Assembly: GCF_002795245.1 (NCBI RefSeq)
Contig: NZ_PGVG01000016.1
Location: 87,758-151,757 of the forward strand
Reading direction: 5' to 3'
Length of the DNA stretch: 64,000 nt
DNA from: Bradyrhizobium forestalis
Lineage (GTDB): Bacteria; Pseudomonadota; Alphaproteobacteria; Rhizobiales; Xanthobacteraceae
Part shown: positions 53,233 to 62,327 of the stretch, piece by piece
Layout of the letters: the number at the start of each line of letters is the position of its first letter
How positions within the stretch are numbered: position 1 is the first letter of the stretch
Notes under the pieces: model-generated
Database searches by the model: none
Told to the model about the DNA's origin: nothing
Seen by the model: the letters and a program-made list of their open reading frames with translations, nothing else
Position numbers and translations under genes: made by a program

Positions 53233-54348
53233 ATGGCCACTTTCACCCCGCATCAGGATGCCGCTCTGAAGGCCGTTGGCGACTGGCTCAAAGCCAAGCC
53301 GGGACGGGGCGGCACGCCGCCGATCTTCCGCCTGTTCGGCTTCGCCGGCACCGGCAAGACCACGCTGGCGCGGCACATCGCCGATGGCGTCGATGGCGAG
53401 GTGAAGTTCGCCGCGTTCACCGGCAAGGCGGCCCTCGTCATGCGCAACAAGGGCTGCGACGGCGCCTCCACCATCCACTCGCTGATCTACCGCGCCCGCG
53501 AATCCGGCGAGGAGCAGCCGAGCTTCGAATTGTGGGACGATGCGCCGGCCTCGAAGGCGAAGCTGATCGTGATCGACGAATGCTCGATGGTCGACGCCGA
53601 ACTGGGGCGCGATTTGATGTCGTTCGACTGCCCGCTGCTGGTGCTGGGCGATCCCGCGCAGCTGCCGCCGATCCAGGGCGGCGGCTTCTTCACCAATTCA
53701 GAGCCGGACGCGATGCTGACCGAGGTGCATCGCCAGGCCCAGGACGACCCGATCGTGCGGATGTCGATGGACGTCCGCGAAGGCCGCGAGCTCGATATCG
53801 GCCGTTATGGCGAGAGCGAGGTCGTCTCGCGCAAGGAGCTCGATCCCGATCGCGTCATGGGCGCCGACCAGGTCCTGGTCGGCCGCAACAACACCCGCCG
53901 CGCCTACAACATGCGGGTGCGCCAGCGCCAGAACATCGAGGACACCTTTCCGGTCGCCGGCGACAAGCTGGTGTGCCTGCGCAACAACCGCAAGAAGGGA
54001 CTGTTCAACGGCGGCCTGTGGCGCGTCAAGTCGCGCAACACCTCGCGCTCGAAGTCACGTATCCTCTCCATGCGGCTGTCGCCGGACGAGGATTTCGGCC
54101 ACAAGGTGACCAAGGTCTCGGTGCGCGCCGATTGCTTCGAAGGCGGCATCGAGCAGATCGCCTGGGAGCAGCGCAAGCCTTACGACGAGTTCGACTACGG
54201 CTATGTGCTGACCGTGCACAAGTCGCAGGGCTCGCAATGGGACGACGTCGTGCTGTTCGACGAGAGCTTTGCGTTTCAGGACTCCAGGGCACGGTGGCTC
54301 TATACCGGCATCACGCGGGCGGCGAAGCGGCTGAGCATCGTGGTGTGA
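53233..54348 (+). CDS. RecD-like ATP-dependent DNA helicase
   Basis: A 371-residue stand-alone helicase of the RecD/Pif1 group. Walker A GFAGTGKTT (near 37-45), FTGKAALVMRNKG, Walker B IVIDECSM (near 112), the GDPAQLPPI motif, TEVHRQAQDDPIV and the C-terminal UvrD-like motif VLTVHKSQGSQWDDV are all complete. It lacks the N-terminal RecD domains, and no recB or recC genes are near, so it is not part of RecBCD. ATG 53233 begins the conserved part; upstream codons in frame look random. The stop lies inside an 82-nt repeat shared with 55900-55980. Confidence 0.9.
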   Translation: MATFTPHQDAALKAVGDWLKAKPGRGGTPPIFRLFGFAGTGKTTLARHIADGVDGEVKFAAFTGKAALVMRNKGCDGASTIHSLIYRARESGEEQPSFELWDDAPASKAKLIVIDECSMVDAELGRDLMSFDCPLLVLGDPAQLPPIQGGGFFTNSEPDAMLTEVHRQAQDDPIVRMSMDVREGRELDIGRYGESEVVSRKELDPDRVMGADQVLVGRNNTRRAYNMRVRQRQNIEDTFPVAGDKLVCLRNNRKKGLFNGGLWRVKSRNTSRSKSRILSMRLSPDEDFGHKVTKVSVRADCFEGGIEQIAWEQRKPYDEFDYGYVLTVHKSQGSQWDDVVLFDESFAFQDSRARWLYTGITRAAKRLSIVV

Positions 54349-54420
54349 GGCTGTCGTAGCCCGGATGAGCGCAGCGATATCCGGGACAGAACGACCCGCA
54401 TGTCGCTACGCTCATGCGGG
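54339..54420. repeat. 82-nt repeat, copy 1, overlapping the helicase 3' end
   Basis: The unit starts CGTGGTGTGAGGCTG within the last codons of the helicase and continues with CCGGATGAGCGCAGCG and a hairpin CCCGCATGTCGCTACGCTCATGCGGG. It matches 55900-55980 except for a few bases. Confidence 0.85.
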
Positions 54421-54518
54421 CGACAACGTACGCGGATGAGCGGCCATACCGAGGTGCATTCACCAGGCGCTAGGGTTTGCGGTGTATCAAGCCCGCCATC
54501 TGCATCGGAGCGGAACGT

Positions 54519-55877
54519 ATGACTGCGCGTGCTACAAGACCTGAGCACCACGATAACCGTCTGGACGATCTTGCAACGAGCCGTCGGGGCTTCCTGAAAT
54601 CGGCGAGCGCGGCAGCGGGTTCACTCGCGATGTCGATCGCAGCTCCAGAAGTTGCCCTTGCTGCGCCCGGCAGGCCGGTGCGCGTCTCGAAGGAACGGCT
54701 CAATGCGCTGGCCGCGAAGTTCTATGCCGTCTTCAACGAGGGCAATATCCTGCCGGCCGCCTTCCCGGACAAGCATGCGGCGCGCAATGACGTCGAGCTG
54801 AGGCGCATCGTCACCTTCACGCGCATCCCGGACACGGGTGAACGCATCAAGGTCAGCGGCCTGCTTGCGGTGCCGGCCGGCGCGCGCGGCGCCTTGCCGC
54901 TGTTGTCCTGGCAGCACGGCACGATCCTGTCGTTCGACCAGGTCCCCTCGAACTTGCTGCGGCTGAAGGACGAGAAGTACGAGCCGCGCGACAATGTCGA
55001 CTCGATCGAGACCTTGTTCAACATCCAGCGCTTCGCCGGCAACGGCTACGCGGTCGTCGCGGCCGACTATGTCGGCAAGGGCCCCTATCGCAATGGCCGG
55101 GGCGAAGCCTATGCGGTGAAGGGCGCGACCGTGCAATGCTGCCTCGACATCCTGACGGCGGGGTTGCTCGAACTGCGGACGCTGGGCCTGCGCCCATCAT
55201 CGTTGTTCTTGAACGGGTGGTCGCAGGGCGCCCTGAACACGCAATGGCTGAAGCAGGCGCTGCAGCGCCGCGGCATCAAGGTGCGGGCGACCGCGACACA
55301 GAGCCCGTTCAATGATCTCGCCGAGAGCTTTCACTACTGGGCGAACCCCGCAGCCTATATTCCGGCCTCGGAGAGCTCATATCCGATGCCGCCGGCCTGG
55401 ATCACGCCCTGCATGATCGTCCTGCTCGGCAGCTATCGGCGCTATTACGGGCTGAGCGACTTGTTCGAGACCGCGATCAAGCCGCAATATCAGGCGTTCG
55501 CGGAGAAATACTGGTCCGATTACAGCCTCGAAGGCGAGATCGTGAAGAGCATTCCTCCCGCCGGCGATTTCCTCGTCGATGGCTTCTTCGATCGTTTCAC
55601 CAACGATACGAACAGCGCCCTGCTGCGCCGTCTCGGCGCCAATGGCGCGACCTTCTGGGATTATGATTCCCCGATCCGGTTCTATCACGGCCTGGCGGAC
55701 GAGGCGTTGCATCCACGGCTGGTCCGGCCCGCGATCGCCGCCGGGGGACGTTTCGCCGCCGGCGTTCCGGTCAATGGCGCAAGCCATCGCGGCACGTTCC
55801 TGTCGAGCCTCTATGGCGAGCCGACCGTGCTGAACGGGCACTCGACGGCATTCGACTGGTTCAATTCGCTGGCGTGA
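54519..55877 (+). CDS. Tat-exported alpha/beta hydrolase, secretory-lipase-like
   Basis: An exported esterase or lipase. The 452-residue precursor has a Tat motif SRRGFLKSASAAAGSLAMSI. The hydrolase has the pattern LSWQHGTI, then GYAVVAADYVGKGPY, the nucleophile elbow NGWSQGALN (Ser near 234), and late Asp and His candidates in RFYHGLADEALHP and NGASHRGTF. This layout matches secretory-lipase-like proteins. ATG 54519 is preferred to the TTG at 54477. It is followed by an 81-nt repeat. Substrate unknown. Confidence 0.85.
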   Translation: MTARATRPEHHDNRLDDLATSRRGFLKSASAAAGSLAMSIAAPEVALAAPGRPVRVSKERLNALAAKFYAVFNEGNILPAAFPDKHAARNDVELRRIVTFTRIPDTGERIKVSGLLAVPAGARGALPLLSWQHGTILSFDQVPSNLLRLKDEKYEPRDNVDSIETLFNIQRFAGNGYAVVAADYVGKGPYRNGRGEAYAVKGATVQCCLDILTAGLLELRTLGLRPSSLFLNGWSQGALNTQWLKQALQRRGIKVRATATQSPFNDLAESFHYWANPAAYIPASESSYPMPPAWITPCMIVLLGSYRRYYGLSDLFETAIKPQYQAFAEKYWSDYSLEGEIVKSIPPAGDFLVDGFFDRFTNDTNSALLRRLGANGATFWDYDSPIRFYHGLADEALHPRLVRPAIAAGGRFAAGVPVNGASHRGTFLSSLYGEPTVLNGHSTAFDWFNSLA

Positions 55878-56208
55878 GCGGGCGAAACGGCCAAGCGTCG
55901 TGGTGTGAGGCTGCCGTAGCCCGGATGAGCGCAGCGAAATCCGGGACAGAACAACCCGCATGTCGCTACGCTCATGCGGGCTACGAACTGCCGTCGTCCC
56001 GGACAAGCGCAGCTCTTGGCAACGCGAAGCGTTGTCCAGGGCGAAGCGCTGATCCGGGACCCATATCCACAGGAAGTTGTTTGGCGAAGACTCGTGGTCA
56101 CCAGCTCGCGCTGCGACTCCTCCCTGGGGTTATGGGTCCAGGATCCGCGCTTACGCTTGTCCGGGACGACACCGGATGTGTGGTGCCGGCGCTCCGCACA
56201 TTACGCAG
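55878..56208. other. Intergenic repeat region
   Basis: No gene is seen. The 81-nt repeat copy 2 occupies 55900-55980, and GTCCCGGACAAGC / GCTTGTCCGGGAC-type inverted segments (55997-56010 and 56155-56166) bound a further palindromic element. Confidence 0.6.
55900..55980. repeat. 81-nt repeat, copy 2
   Basis: Direct copy of 54339-54420 with about four substitutions and one missing base. It includes a CGTGGTGTGAG start that in copy 1 is helicase coding sequence. Confidence 0.85.
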
Positions 56209-57897
56209 CTACTTCCCCGCGACAAAATAAAAATCCTCCCGCCCCGGAGGCGAGCCGTAGGTGAACGGCTGCTGCGCGTGCTGGGTTGCGGCCCAGACGT
56301 CGTCGCGGATGATGTCGAACAATTTCCGGATCTCGACGCGCGGCTGCTTGATCTCGCGCGCCAGCGCTGTGGCGAACGGGCTGTTGGCGGCACCGTCGCC
56401 GTCCATCGCGGTCTCGCCGTGCTTGGCGGCGTAGACCACCATGAAGCCGGCGCCGGGCTCGATGTTGGAAAAGCCCTTGTCGACCAGCTTCAGCGCCAGC
56501 GTGCGCTGCATGGTCGGCGCGAACGGATTGTCGCGGCAGGCATCGAGGACCACGAGACGCAGCTTTCGCGCGGCGCCGACGGCAGCGATCACCTGCTCGA
56601 GCGCGACGGCCTCGGCCTCGGCGTCCTTGTCGGCGGTGAGCCTTGCGTCGATCGGGACGAGATAGTTCACCCCGCCGATCTCGAAACCGTGGCCGGCATA
56701 ATAGACCACGGCCCAATCGGACTTTTCCGCCTCCTCGGCGAAGACCTTCAGCGTCTGGAAGAACTTGTCGCGGGTGAGGTCCTTCGTATCCATCACGGTC
56801 TGGAAACCGAGGTCGCGCAGCACACCCGCGATCAGCTTCGAATCGCGGGGCGGATTGGGCAGCGCCTGGGCGTTCTTGTAGGCGCCGTTGCCGATCACCA
56901 GCGCGACGCGGCGACCGGTGGGCGCGGACCCCGGCGCCTGCGGCGTCAGGGCGGCGAGCCGTTCCTGCGCGATGGCGCGGGCGCGCGCAACCTCGGTCTC
57001 GTCGAACCTCGTCAGCGAATAGGCCGCGGCGCGATAATCGGCGCGGGCCTGCGCGAGATCCTTCCGGCGCTCGTAGATCTGGCCACGGCCGGAATGGGCG
57101 CGGACATTGTTCGGGTTGATCTGGATGGCCGTGTTGTAATCCTTCAGCGCGGCCTCCAGATCGCCCTTCATCATGTTGACGTCAGCGCGGTTGTTGATCG
57201 CGAACACGTTCTTGGGCTGCCGCTCGATCAGGCCGTTGCAGTCGGCCAGGGCTCGGTCGAACTTGCCCATCATGCCGTAAGTGACGCAGCGGTTGCCGGC
57301 GATCTGCGGCGCGGCCGCATCGATCTTCTCGGCCTCGGCGAAATCCGCGATCGCGCCGTCGAAATCCTTCATCAGCGTTCGCGCGCGGGCGCGATTGGTC
57401 CAGGCGAGCAGGAATTTCGGCGTGTATTTGATCGACAGGCTGAAATCGTCGATCGCGCTTTGCAGCGCGCCGCGGCGTGCATGGATGACGCCGCGGTTGT
57501 TGTAGGGAACGCCGTAGGCCGGGCGCTTCTGGAGCGCGAGGTTGTAGTCGGCCATCGCGAGGTCGTCCTGCCCGCTGCGCTCATAGGCAAGGCCGCGCAA
57601 ATTGAGCGCAATGACGTTGTCCGGATCGAGGTCGACGGCCATGGACAGCGTCTCGATCGCATGGACATGGTCGCGCTTGTTGAGCTGGGTATTGCCGCGC
57701 ACCGACAGCGCGATCGCCTTGTCCTTGCCGGTGAGACGGTCGGCGTTCAGCAGATTGTCGCAGGCCGCGGCGCGGGCCTGCATCTCGGCCTGGCGGTCGC
57801 GGCAAATGGCGAGATCGTCGCCGGTTTGGGGATCGGCCGCGGCAGTCGCGATAAAGGCGGCCAGGGCGGCGAGGGTCAGGGAAACGACGCGCAGCAT
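56209..57897 (-). CDS. Secreted TPR-caspase-like (orthocaspase) protein
   Basis: A 562-residue exported protein. It has a signal peptide (MLRVVSLTLAALAAFIATAA), about seven TPR-type repeats (60-310, for example NVIALNLRGLAYERSGQDDL and VRAHSGRGQIYERRKDLAQA), and a C-terminal caspase-like domain starting GRRVALVIGNGAYKNAQALP. The catalytic His is in VVYYAGHGFE (near 401) and the Cys in VVLDACRDNPF (near 453). Both are intact, so it should be an active cysteine peptidase in the periplasm. TPRs suggest a bound protein partner. Partners and targets are unknown. The gene stands alone. Confidence 0.9.
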   Translation of the reverse strand: MLRVVSLTLAALAAFIATAAADPQTGDDLAICRDRQAEMQARAAACDNLLNADRLTGKDKAIALSVRGNTQLNKRDHVHAIETLSMAVDLDPDNVIALNLRGLAYERSGQDDLAMADYNLALQKRPAYGVPYNNRGVIHARRGALQSAIDDFSLSIKYTPKFLLAWTNRARARTLMKDFDGAIADFAEAEKIDAAAPQIAGNRCVTYGMMGKFDRALADCNGLIERQPKNVFAINNRADVNMMKGDLEAALKDYNTAIQINPNNVRAHSGRGQIYERRKDLAQARADYRAAAYSLTRFDETEVARARAIAQERLAALTPQAPGSAPTGRRVALVIGNGAYKNAQALPNPPRDSKLIAGVLRDLGFQTVMDTKDLTRDKFFQTLKVFAEEAEKSDWAVVYYAGHGFEIGGVNYLVPIDARLTADKDAEAEAVALEQVIAAVGAARKLRLVVLDACRDNPFAPTMQRTLALKLVDKGFSNIEPGAGFMVVYAAKHGETAMDGDGAANSPFATALAREIKQPRVEIRKLFDIIRDDVWAATQHAQQPFTYGSPPGREDFYFVAGK

Positions 57898-57990
57898 GTT
57901 GTCAGGTCAGCTCCAGCCACCATTTCGTATGGTCGATCGTCGATCGCGCCGGTTCATCTAGCGCGGAGTTCCGCATCCCGCCAAGCCGCG

Positions 57991-58025
57991 TTCCAAGTCG
58001 GCTCCAAGTCGGCTCCAAGTCGCGC
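57991..58025. repeat. Three 11-nt tandem repeats
   Basis: TCCAAGTCGGC occurs twice in a row, followed by a third unit diverging at its end (TCCAAGTCGCG). They lie between the divergent caspase and msrA genes and could be operator repeats or simple slippage. Confidence 0.5.
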
Positions 58026-58179
58026 TGCCCGCCCCGGCGGTCTTCACGGCCTCGTGTCCGCCCCGCCGTAACAATCACCGGCGGCGCCCGTATCTCGGAT
58101 GATGCGGAATCACCCCGGGCAGGCTGTTCGCCCGGTCTCGTCCGCCCTAGACTGTCAGCCCTTCCGAAAGAGGATTGCC

Positions 58180-58884
58180 ATGCGCCGAACCGCCCTCGCC
58201 TCCCTGCTCGCCGCAACCACTGCCCTGACGCTGGCTTTCACGATGCCGTCCCGGGCCGCGGAGGATGCGGTTGTGATCCCCGCCCCCGCATTGGACGCAG
58301 CGCCCGCGAGCGGCATCCAGACCGCCGTGATCGCCGGCGGCTGCTTCTGGGGCGTGCAGGGCGTCTTCCAGCACACCGCCGGCGTCGTCAACGCGGTCTC
58401 CGGCTATGCCGGCGGCACCAAGGCGACCGCCGACTACCAGACGGTCTCGAGCGGCCGCACCGGCCACGCCGAGTCGGTCGAGATCAAGTACGACCCCAAG
58501 AAGATCTCCTACGGCAAGATCCTCCAGATCTACTTCTCGGTGGTGCATGACCCGACCCAGCTCAACCGCCAGGGTCCCGACACCGGCCCGCAATATCGCT
58601 CGGCGATCTTCACCACCTCCGACGAGCAGAAGAAGGTGGCGGAGGCCTATATCGCTCAGCTCAACAGCGCGAAGGTGTTCAGCAAGCCGATCGTGACCAA
58701 GGTCGGCGCGCTGGAGGCGTTCTACCCGGCGGAGGCCTACCACCAGGATTATCTGACGCTGCACCCGAACCAGCCCTACATCGCCTATAACGACATCCCG
58801 AAGGTCCAGAACCTGAAAAAGCTGTTCGCGGACGACTACATTGAAAAGCCGACGCTGGTGAGTGCCGGCAAGGCCACCAACTGA
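58180..58884 (+). CDS. msrA: Peptide methionine-S-sulfoxide reductase MsrA, exported
   Basis: MsrA repairs methionine-S-sulfoxide in proteins. The 234-residue precursor has a signal peptide (TALASLLAATTALTLAFTMP), then the catalytic GGCFWG (Cys near 55), GVVNAVSGYAGG, TGHAESVEIKYDP, FSVVHDPTQLNRQGPDTGPQ and YHQDYLTLHP. The export signal places it in the periplasm. ATG 58180 is chosen over the upstream in-frame start at 58099 because of the signal peptide. msrB follows 45 bases later, suggesting joint expression. Confidence 0.93.
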   Translation: MRRTALASLLAATTALTLAFTMPSRAAEDAVVIPAPALDAAPASGIQTAVIAGGCFWGVQGVFQHTAGVVNAVSGYAGGTKATADYQTVSSGRTGHAESVEIKYDPKKISYGKILQIYFSVVHDPTQLNRQGPDTGPQYRSAIFTTSDEQKKVAEAYIAQLNSAKVFSKPIVTKVGALEAFYPAEAYHQDYLTLHPNQPYIAYNDIPKVQNLKKLFADDYIEKPTLVSAGKATN

Positions 58885-58929
58885 TCGCGACATCACCGAA
58901 AGCAAGATCACTGAAGAAACCGGAGACCC

Positions 58930-59349
<420 letters not shown>

Positions 59350-59458
59350 ACAGCGCATGCGGCCGGGTTCCCCCGTGGAACCCGGGGCTCCGATGTGCTT
59401 TTCTCCTTTGGCGGTGCGGCCGATCATCGCATTTCGGCGGCCGCCAGGGAGGGATGCC

Positions 59459-59623
59459 ATGACGCTTGGGACCATCCTGATCATCCTGGTGATCATCTAT
59501 CTGGTCGGCGGCCTGTCCGGCCGGTTCGGCGGCTACGGCTATGGCCTCGGCCATTCCGGCATGGGCATCGGCGGGGTCGTGCTCGTGGTGCTGATCGTGC
59601 TGCTGCTTCTTGGCAAAGTGTAA
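59459..59623 (+). CDS. DUF3309-like small membrane protein (54 aa)
   Basis: A 54-residue protein (MTLGTILIILVIIYLVGGLS) with two hydrophobic segments separated by a Gly/Tyr-rich loop (GRFGGYGYGLGHSGMGIGG). This is the layout of the DUF3309 family of small membrane proteins with unknown role. GGGAGGGATGCC before ATG 59459 is a good ribosome binding site. Confidence 0.8.
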   Translation: MTLGTILIILVIIYLVGGLSGRFGGYGYGLGHSGMGIGGVVLVVLIVLLLLGKV

Positions 59624-59835
59624 ACGATTTAACTATTTGATATTACTAGATTTATTTCGCCGGCGGAGCTGCCATGCGCGGATTCATCATCTCGCATCGC
59701 AGGGGTCGCATTTTTGTCAAATCGGCCTATATTAGTGGTCGAAGATGACATGCGGCGGGCCCGCTTGATTGCGGCCCCTGCCCTCCCCAACCCCACGCGC
59801 TTAAAGCCCCAGAGAAGATCACGAGGTCTTTGACC

Positions 59836-60129
59836 ATGCGTCCACTGCGTCCGTTCAACTTCAACACTTCCGCCGAACTCTTCCCCGCCGCGATCCGCAA
59901 GAAGAAGCGCGCGGGCTTCACCTATCGCCGGTTCGGCACTGCAGCCGAGGCCGTGCAGTTCGCGATGGAGCAGTTGCCGACGGATTCGCTGAACGGCGCC
60001 TATCTCCAGGTCGAGGAAGCGCGCTTCGACCAGAACGGCATCCGCTCGCTGTACGAGAGCGATGCCTTCCCGCTGCCCCGTCGGCCCAAGCCGGCTCCGG
60101 CCGCGGAGCCCGACGCCGACGCGGCGTAA
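59836..60129 (+). CDS. Conserved hypothetical protein (97 aa)
   Basis: A 97-residue soluble protein: MRPLRPFNFNTSAELFPAAI, RKKKRAGFTYRRFGTAAEAV, then AMEQLPTDSLNGAYLQVEEA. The tail is Pro/Ala/Asp-rich. I know such proteins only as uncharacterised in related bacteria. The TTG at 59830 would add two residues. A strong terminator follows. Confidence 0.75.
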   Translation: MRPLRPFNFNTSAELFPAAIRKKKRAGFTYRRFGTAAEAVQFAMEQLPTDSLNGAYLQVEEARFDQNGIRSLYESDAFPLPRRPKPAPAAEPDADAA

Positions 60130-60159
60130 GCTTTTCGCTGAGCCTTACGATATGCGCAG

Positions 60160-60193
60160 AAAGCGCGATGGCCGAAAGGTCATCGCGCTTTTT
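60160..60193 (+). terminator. Rho-independent terminator
   Basis: AAAGCGCGATG-GCCGAAAGGT-CATCGCGCTTTTT forms an 11-bp stem with a T run, 30 bases past the stop of the 97-residue gene. Confidence 0.9.
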
Positions 60194-60204
60194 GCGTTTG
60201 CGAC

Positions 60205-60385
60205 TCTGGTGCCCAGGACGCCATTAGCGCGTTTACGCGCGTCTTCGACGCGCTATGGCAGCGCTCCTTCAGCGGTGCGCTGCAGAGCCGGGGCCCACGG
60301 ATCGACATCCCCCGTGGTTCCCTGGGTCCCGGCTCTGCGGCGCCGCGCTTACGCGCCGCACCTTGTCCGGGACACGCGAGAGCAC
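60205..60385. repeat. Dispersed palindromic repeat
   Basis: It contains the 31-base block shared with 35242-35272 (here 60267-60297), then GGGTCCCGGCTC and CGCGCTTACGCGCC, ending GTCCGGGACACG. It is the reverse arrangement of the element at 35130-35285. Confidence 0.7.
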
Positions 60386-60406
60386 GGCGGAGGAATTAAA
60401 GAGACC

Positions 60407-60922
60407 CTACATCCGCGGCTGCTTCTCGAGCCAGCGGCGCAAGAGACGCACGTTGCGCATGTTGGCGCGGAACATCACGTCGAAGGCGTCGCCCGCGAAC
60501 GGGACCATGCCGACCACGCCGTCGAGCGCGACATTGCCGAGCATGCGCGCGGTGATGTACCAGGGCGCCCCCAGCGCGCGGGCCTCGCGCACCAGCCACA
60601 GCGAGATCGCAGTGGTGATGATGTCGCCGACGACGGGGATCAGGCCGATCAGCCCGTCGATGCCGTAGCGGATGTTGGTGCCGGGCAGGATGAAGGCGAC
60701 GTCGAGCAGCTTTGCGATCGCCTCGAGACGGGCGATCCGCTGTTCGCGCGTCAGATTGCCGAACGGGCCCGCTTGGCCGAACTCGAAGCGAAACTCACGA
60801 AACCCCTGCTCCAGGCTTTCCGGCCTGATCTCGTGGCCTTCCTGATCGATGATCGGCCCGCTCGCACGCGAGCGGTCCCCGGAACGGGATTTGCGCGGAG
60901 CAAGAATGTCGTCCTCGGACAT
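60407..60922 (-). CDS. DUF4112 membrane protein
   Basis: A 171-residue protein. It has a polar N-terminal 70 residues, then the DUF4112 core: RIARLEAIAKLLDVAFILPG, TNIRYGIDGLIGLIPVVGDI, ITTAISLWLVREARALGAPW and MVPFAGDAFDVMFRANMRN. Two or three hydrophobic segments suggest membrane association. Function unknown. ATG 60922 has GAAGG at a good distance; 60928 is the alternative. It lies just past the four-span protein gene on the same strand. Confidence 0.85.
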   Translation of the reverse strand: MSEDDILAPRKSRSGDRSRASGPIIDQEGHEIRPESLEQGFREFRFEFGQAGPFGNLTREQRIARLEAIAKLLDVAFILPGTNIRYGIDGLIGLIPVVGDIITTAISLWLVREARALGAPWYITARMLGNVALDGVVGMVPFAGDAFDVMFRANMRNVRLLRRWLEKQPRM

Positions 60923-60986
60923 GATCATGGCCTTCGGTGAACGCGCCAGCGCGGCGGAGGTTGCTGCCGCGACCGGACGCCGCGCG

Positions 60987-61412
60987 TCAGGTCGGCGCCG
61001 CCGCCGCTTGCGGCTCCTCGACATAGCGATGCACGAGCCAGGATGAAATCACCGCCGGCACGAACCCGACGAGGCCATACAGGATGAACTGCACCGCGCC
61101 CGAATCCGGCCCGCGCGAGCTGTAGGTGAGCGACGCCAGAACAAAGGCGAACAGGCCGACCAGGAGCATCCGCAAACCCGGGCCGACCCGGCGGATGTGG
61201 ATCAGGATGTCGTCGACCGCGCCGATCATCAGCGAGGGCAGGAAGCCGAACAGATAGCTGTATTGCAGGGTCTTGAAGAACACCGCGAACAGCTTGCCGA
61301 CCTCGCCGAGATTGGTCTGGGCCCAATAGCCGGACTGGTAGGTCGTCGTCAGCAGCAGCAGGAACCCGCCGACGAACGGGCCGACCAGCGCAAACACCAG
61401 ATAGCGTTTCAT
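60987..61412 (-). CDS. Four-span membrane protein of unknown function
   Basis: A 141-residue protein (MKRYLVFALVGPFVGGFLLL). Four hydrophobic segments are seen, near residues 5-25, 50-70, 85-102 and 108-130. It has a basic loop (DDILIHIRRVGPG) and a short tail rich in Ala. No family is assigned with confidence. The DUF4112 gene begins 64 bases after its stop, so the two are likely one transcript. Confidence 0.75.
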   Translation of the reverse strand: MKRYLVFALVGPFVGGFLLLLTTTYQSGYWAQTNLGEVGKLFAVFFKTLQYSYLFGFLPSLMIGAVDDILIHIRRVGPGLRMLLVGLFAFVLASLTYSSRGPDSGAVQFILYGLVGFVPAVISSWLVHRYVEEPQAAAAPT

Positions 61413-61556
61413 CAAGCACCTCACACTTTGGCAGCGTTATAGCAGTGCAGCGGGAACCTTGAACAGCCGGGGCGCGGGTGCTGTCCTTGGGGAACAAGTG
61501 GCAGGGCGACGAGTTCAGACAGGACCAGAATTTTCCCTGTCGGATTGGAGGGCCCG

Positions 61557-61814
61557 ATGGCCCGCAAATTTCTCCCGGCCAAATTTCTGCTGGCGACGAT
61601 CGCGCTGGCGGCCCTGAGCGGCCTGTCCGACGCGCCCGCTCTTGCCCAAGGCCATCAGGGCACGCCGCAGGAGCAGCAGGCCTGCTCGCGCGATGCCTCG
61701 CGCTTCTGCCGCAAGGACCTCGGCAATGACGGCGCGGTGCAAAGCTGCCTGCAAGCCAATCGGGCCAAGCTGTCGCGCGCTTGCAGCAAGGTCTTCCAGA
61801 GCCACGGCATGTGA
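61557..61814 (+). CDS. Small secreted Cys-motif protein A (85 aa)
   Basis: An 85-residue precursor with a signal peptide (FLLATIALAALSGLSDAPAL, cleavage near ALAQG). The mature part carries four Cys in the pattern CSRDASRFC, then QSCLQANRAKLSRAC, close to that in the gene at 62328. GGAGGG precedes ATG 61557. Probably a periplasmic disulfide-bonded protein; no function known to me. Confidence 0.75.
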   Translation: MARKFLPAKFLLATIALAALSGLSDAPALAQGHQGTPQEQQACSRDASRFCRKDLGNDGAVQSCLQANRAKLSRACSKVFQSHGM

Positions 61815-61850
61815 GGATCGGACCCATCCCCGCGAATGGAGAGTGAAGCC

Positions 61851-62075
61851 ATGTTGCGCGACGAAGAGCTCTCGATCCTGCGGGACATCAGCCAATCCGT
61901 TGCGTTTGCGGACGACCGGCAGGGCAAGGTGGGGCAACTGATCGCCGACGGCTACGTGATGAAGGACGGCGATCTGTTCGAGCTCACGGCCAAGGGCGTC
62001 ACCGCCGTCGAGGAACACTCCGCCGCGCTCGGCGTGAGCGACGCGGAACCAGCGAGCGCATCCTCCGATCGCTGA
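61851..62075 (+). CDS. Small soluble protein (74 aa)
   Basis: A 74-residue protein: MLRDEELSILRDISQSVAFA, DDRQGKVGQLIADGYVMKDG, DLFELTAKGVTAVEEHSA. The helix-turn-strand pattern GQLIADGYV..FELTAKG resembles a winged-helix half, but no family can be assigned. GGAGAG is placed correctly before ATG 61851, so the start at 61836 is less likely. It lies 36 bases after the Cys-motif gene. Confidence 0.65.
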   Translation: MLRDEELSILRDISQSVAFADDRQGKVGQLIADGYVMKDGDLFELTAKGVTAVEEHSAALGVSDAEPASASSDR

Positions 62076-62327
62076 CCTGATCGCGCGACGTGACTCGCGT
62101 GCAACAATTGCGAATTCCTTTGCGCCGACCATTGCAGGCTCGTGACAATGGCGCATACTTCGCTCGGGCGGCGCAGCACTTTCGATTCGACATCACAAGT
62201 AATCGAGCGACCACATGCGGGACCAAAGTTCCCGACGTGAAGGCTGTGACATGCGGCAGATCAAGCCGCGTGCGGCGCCCCAAGAACCAAGTGGCTCAAG
62301 CCCACCGAACTCGGGGACCCATTCCAC

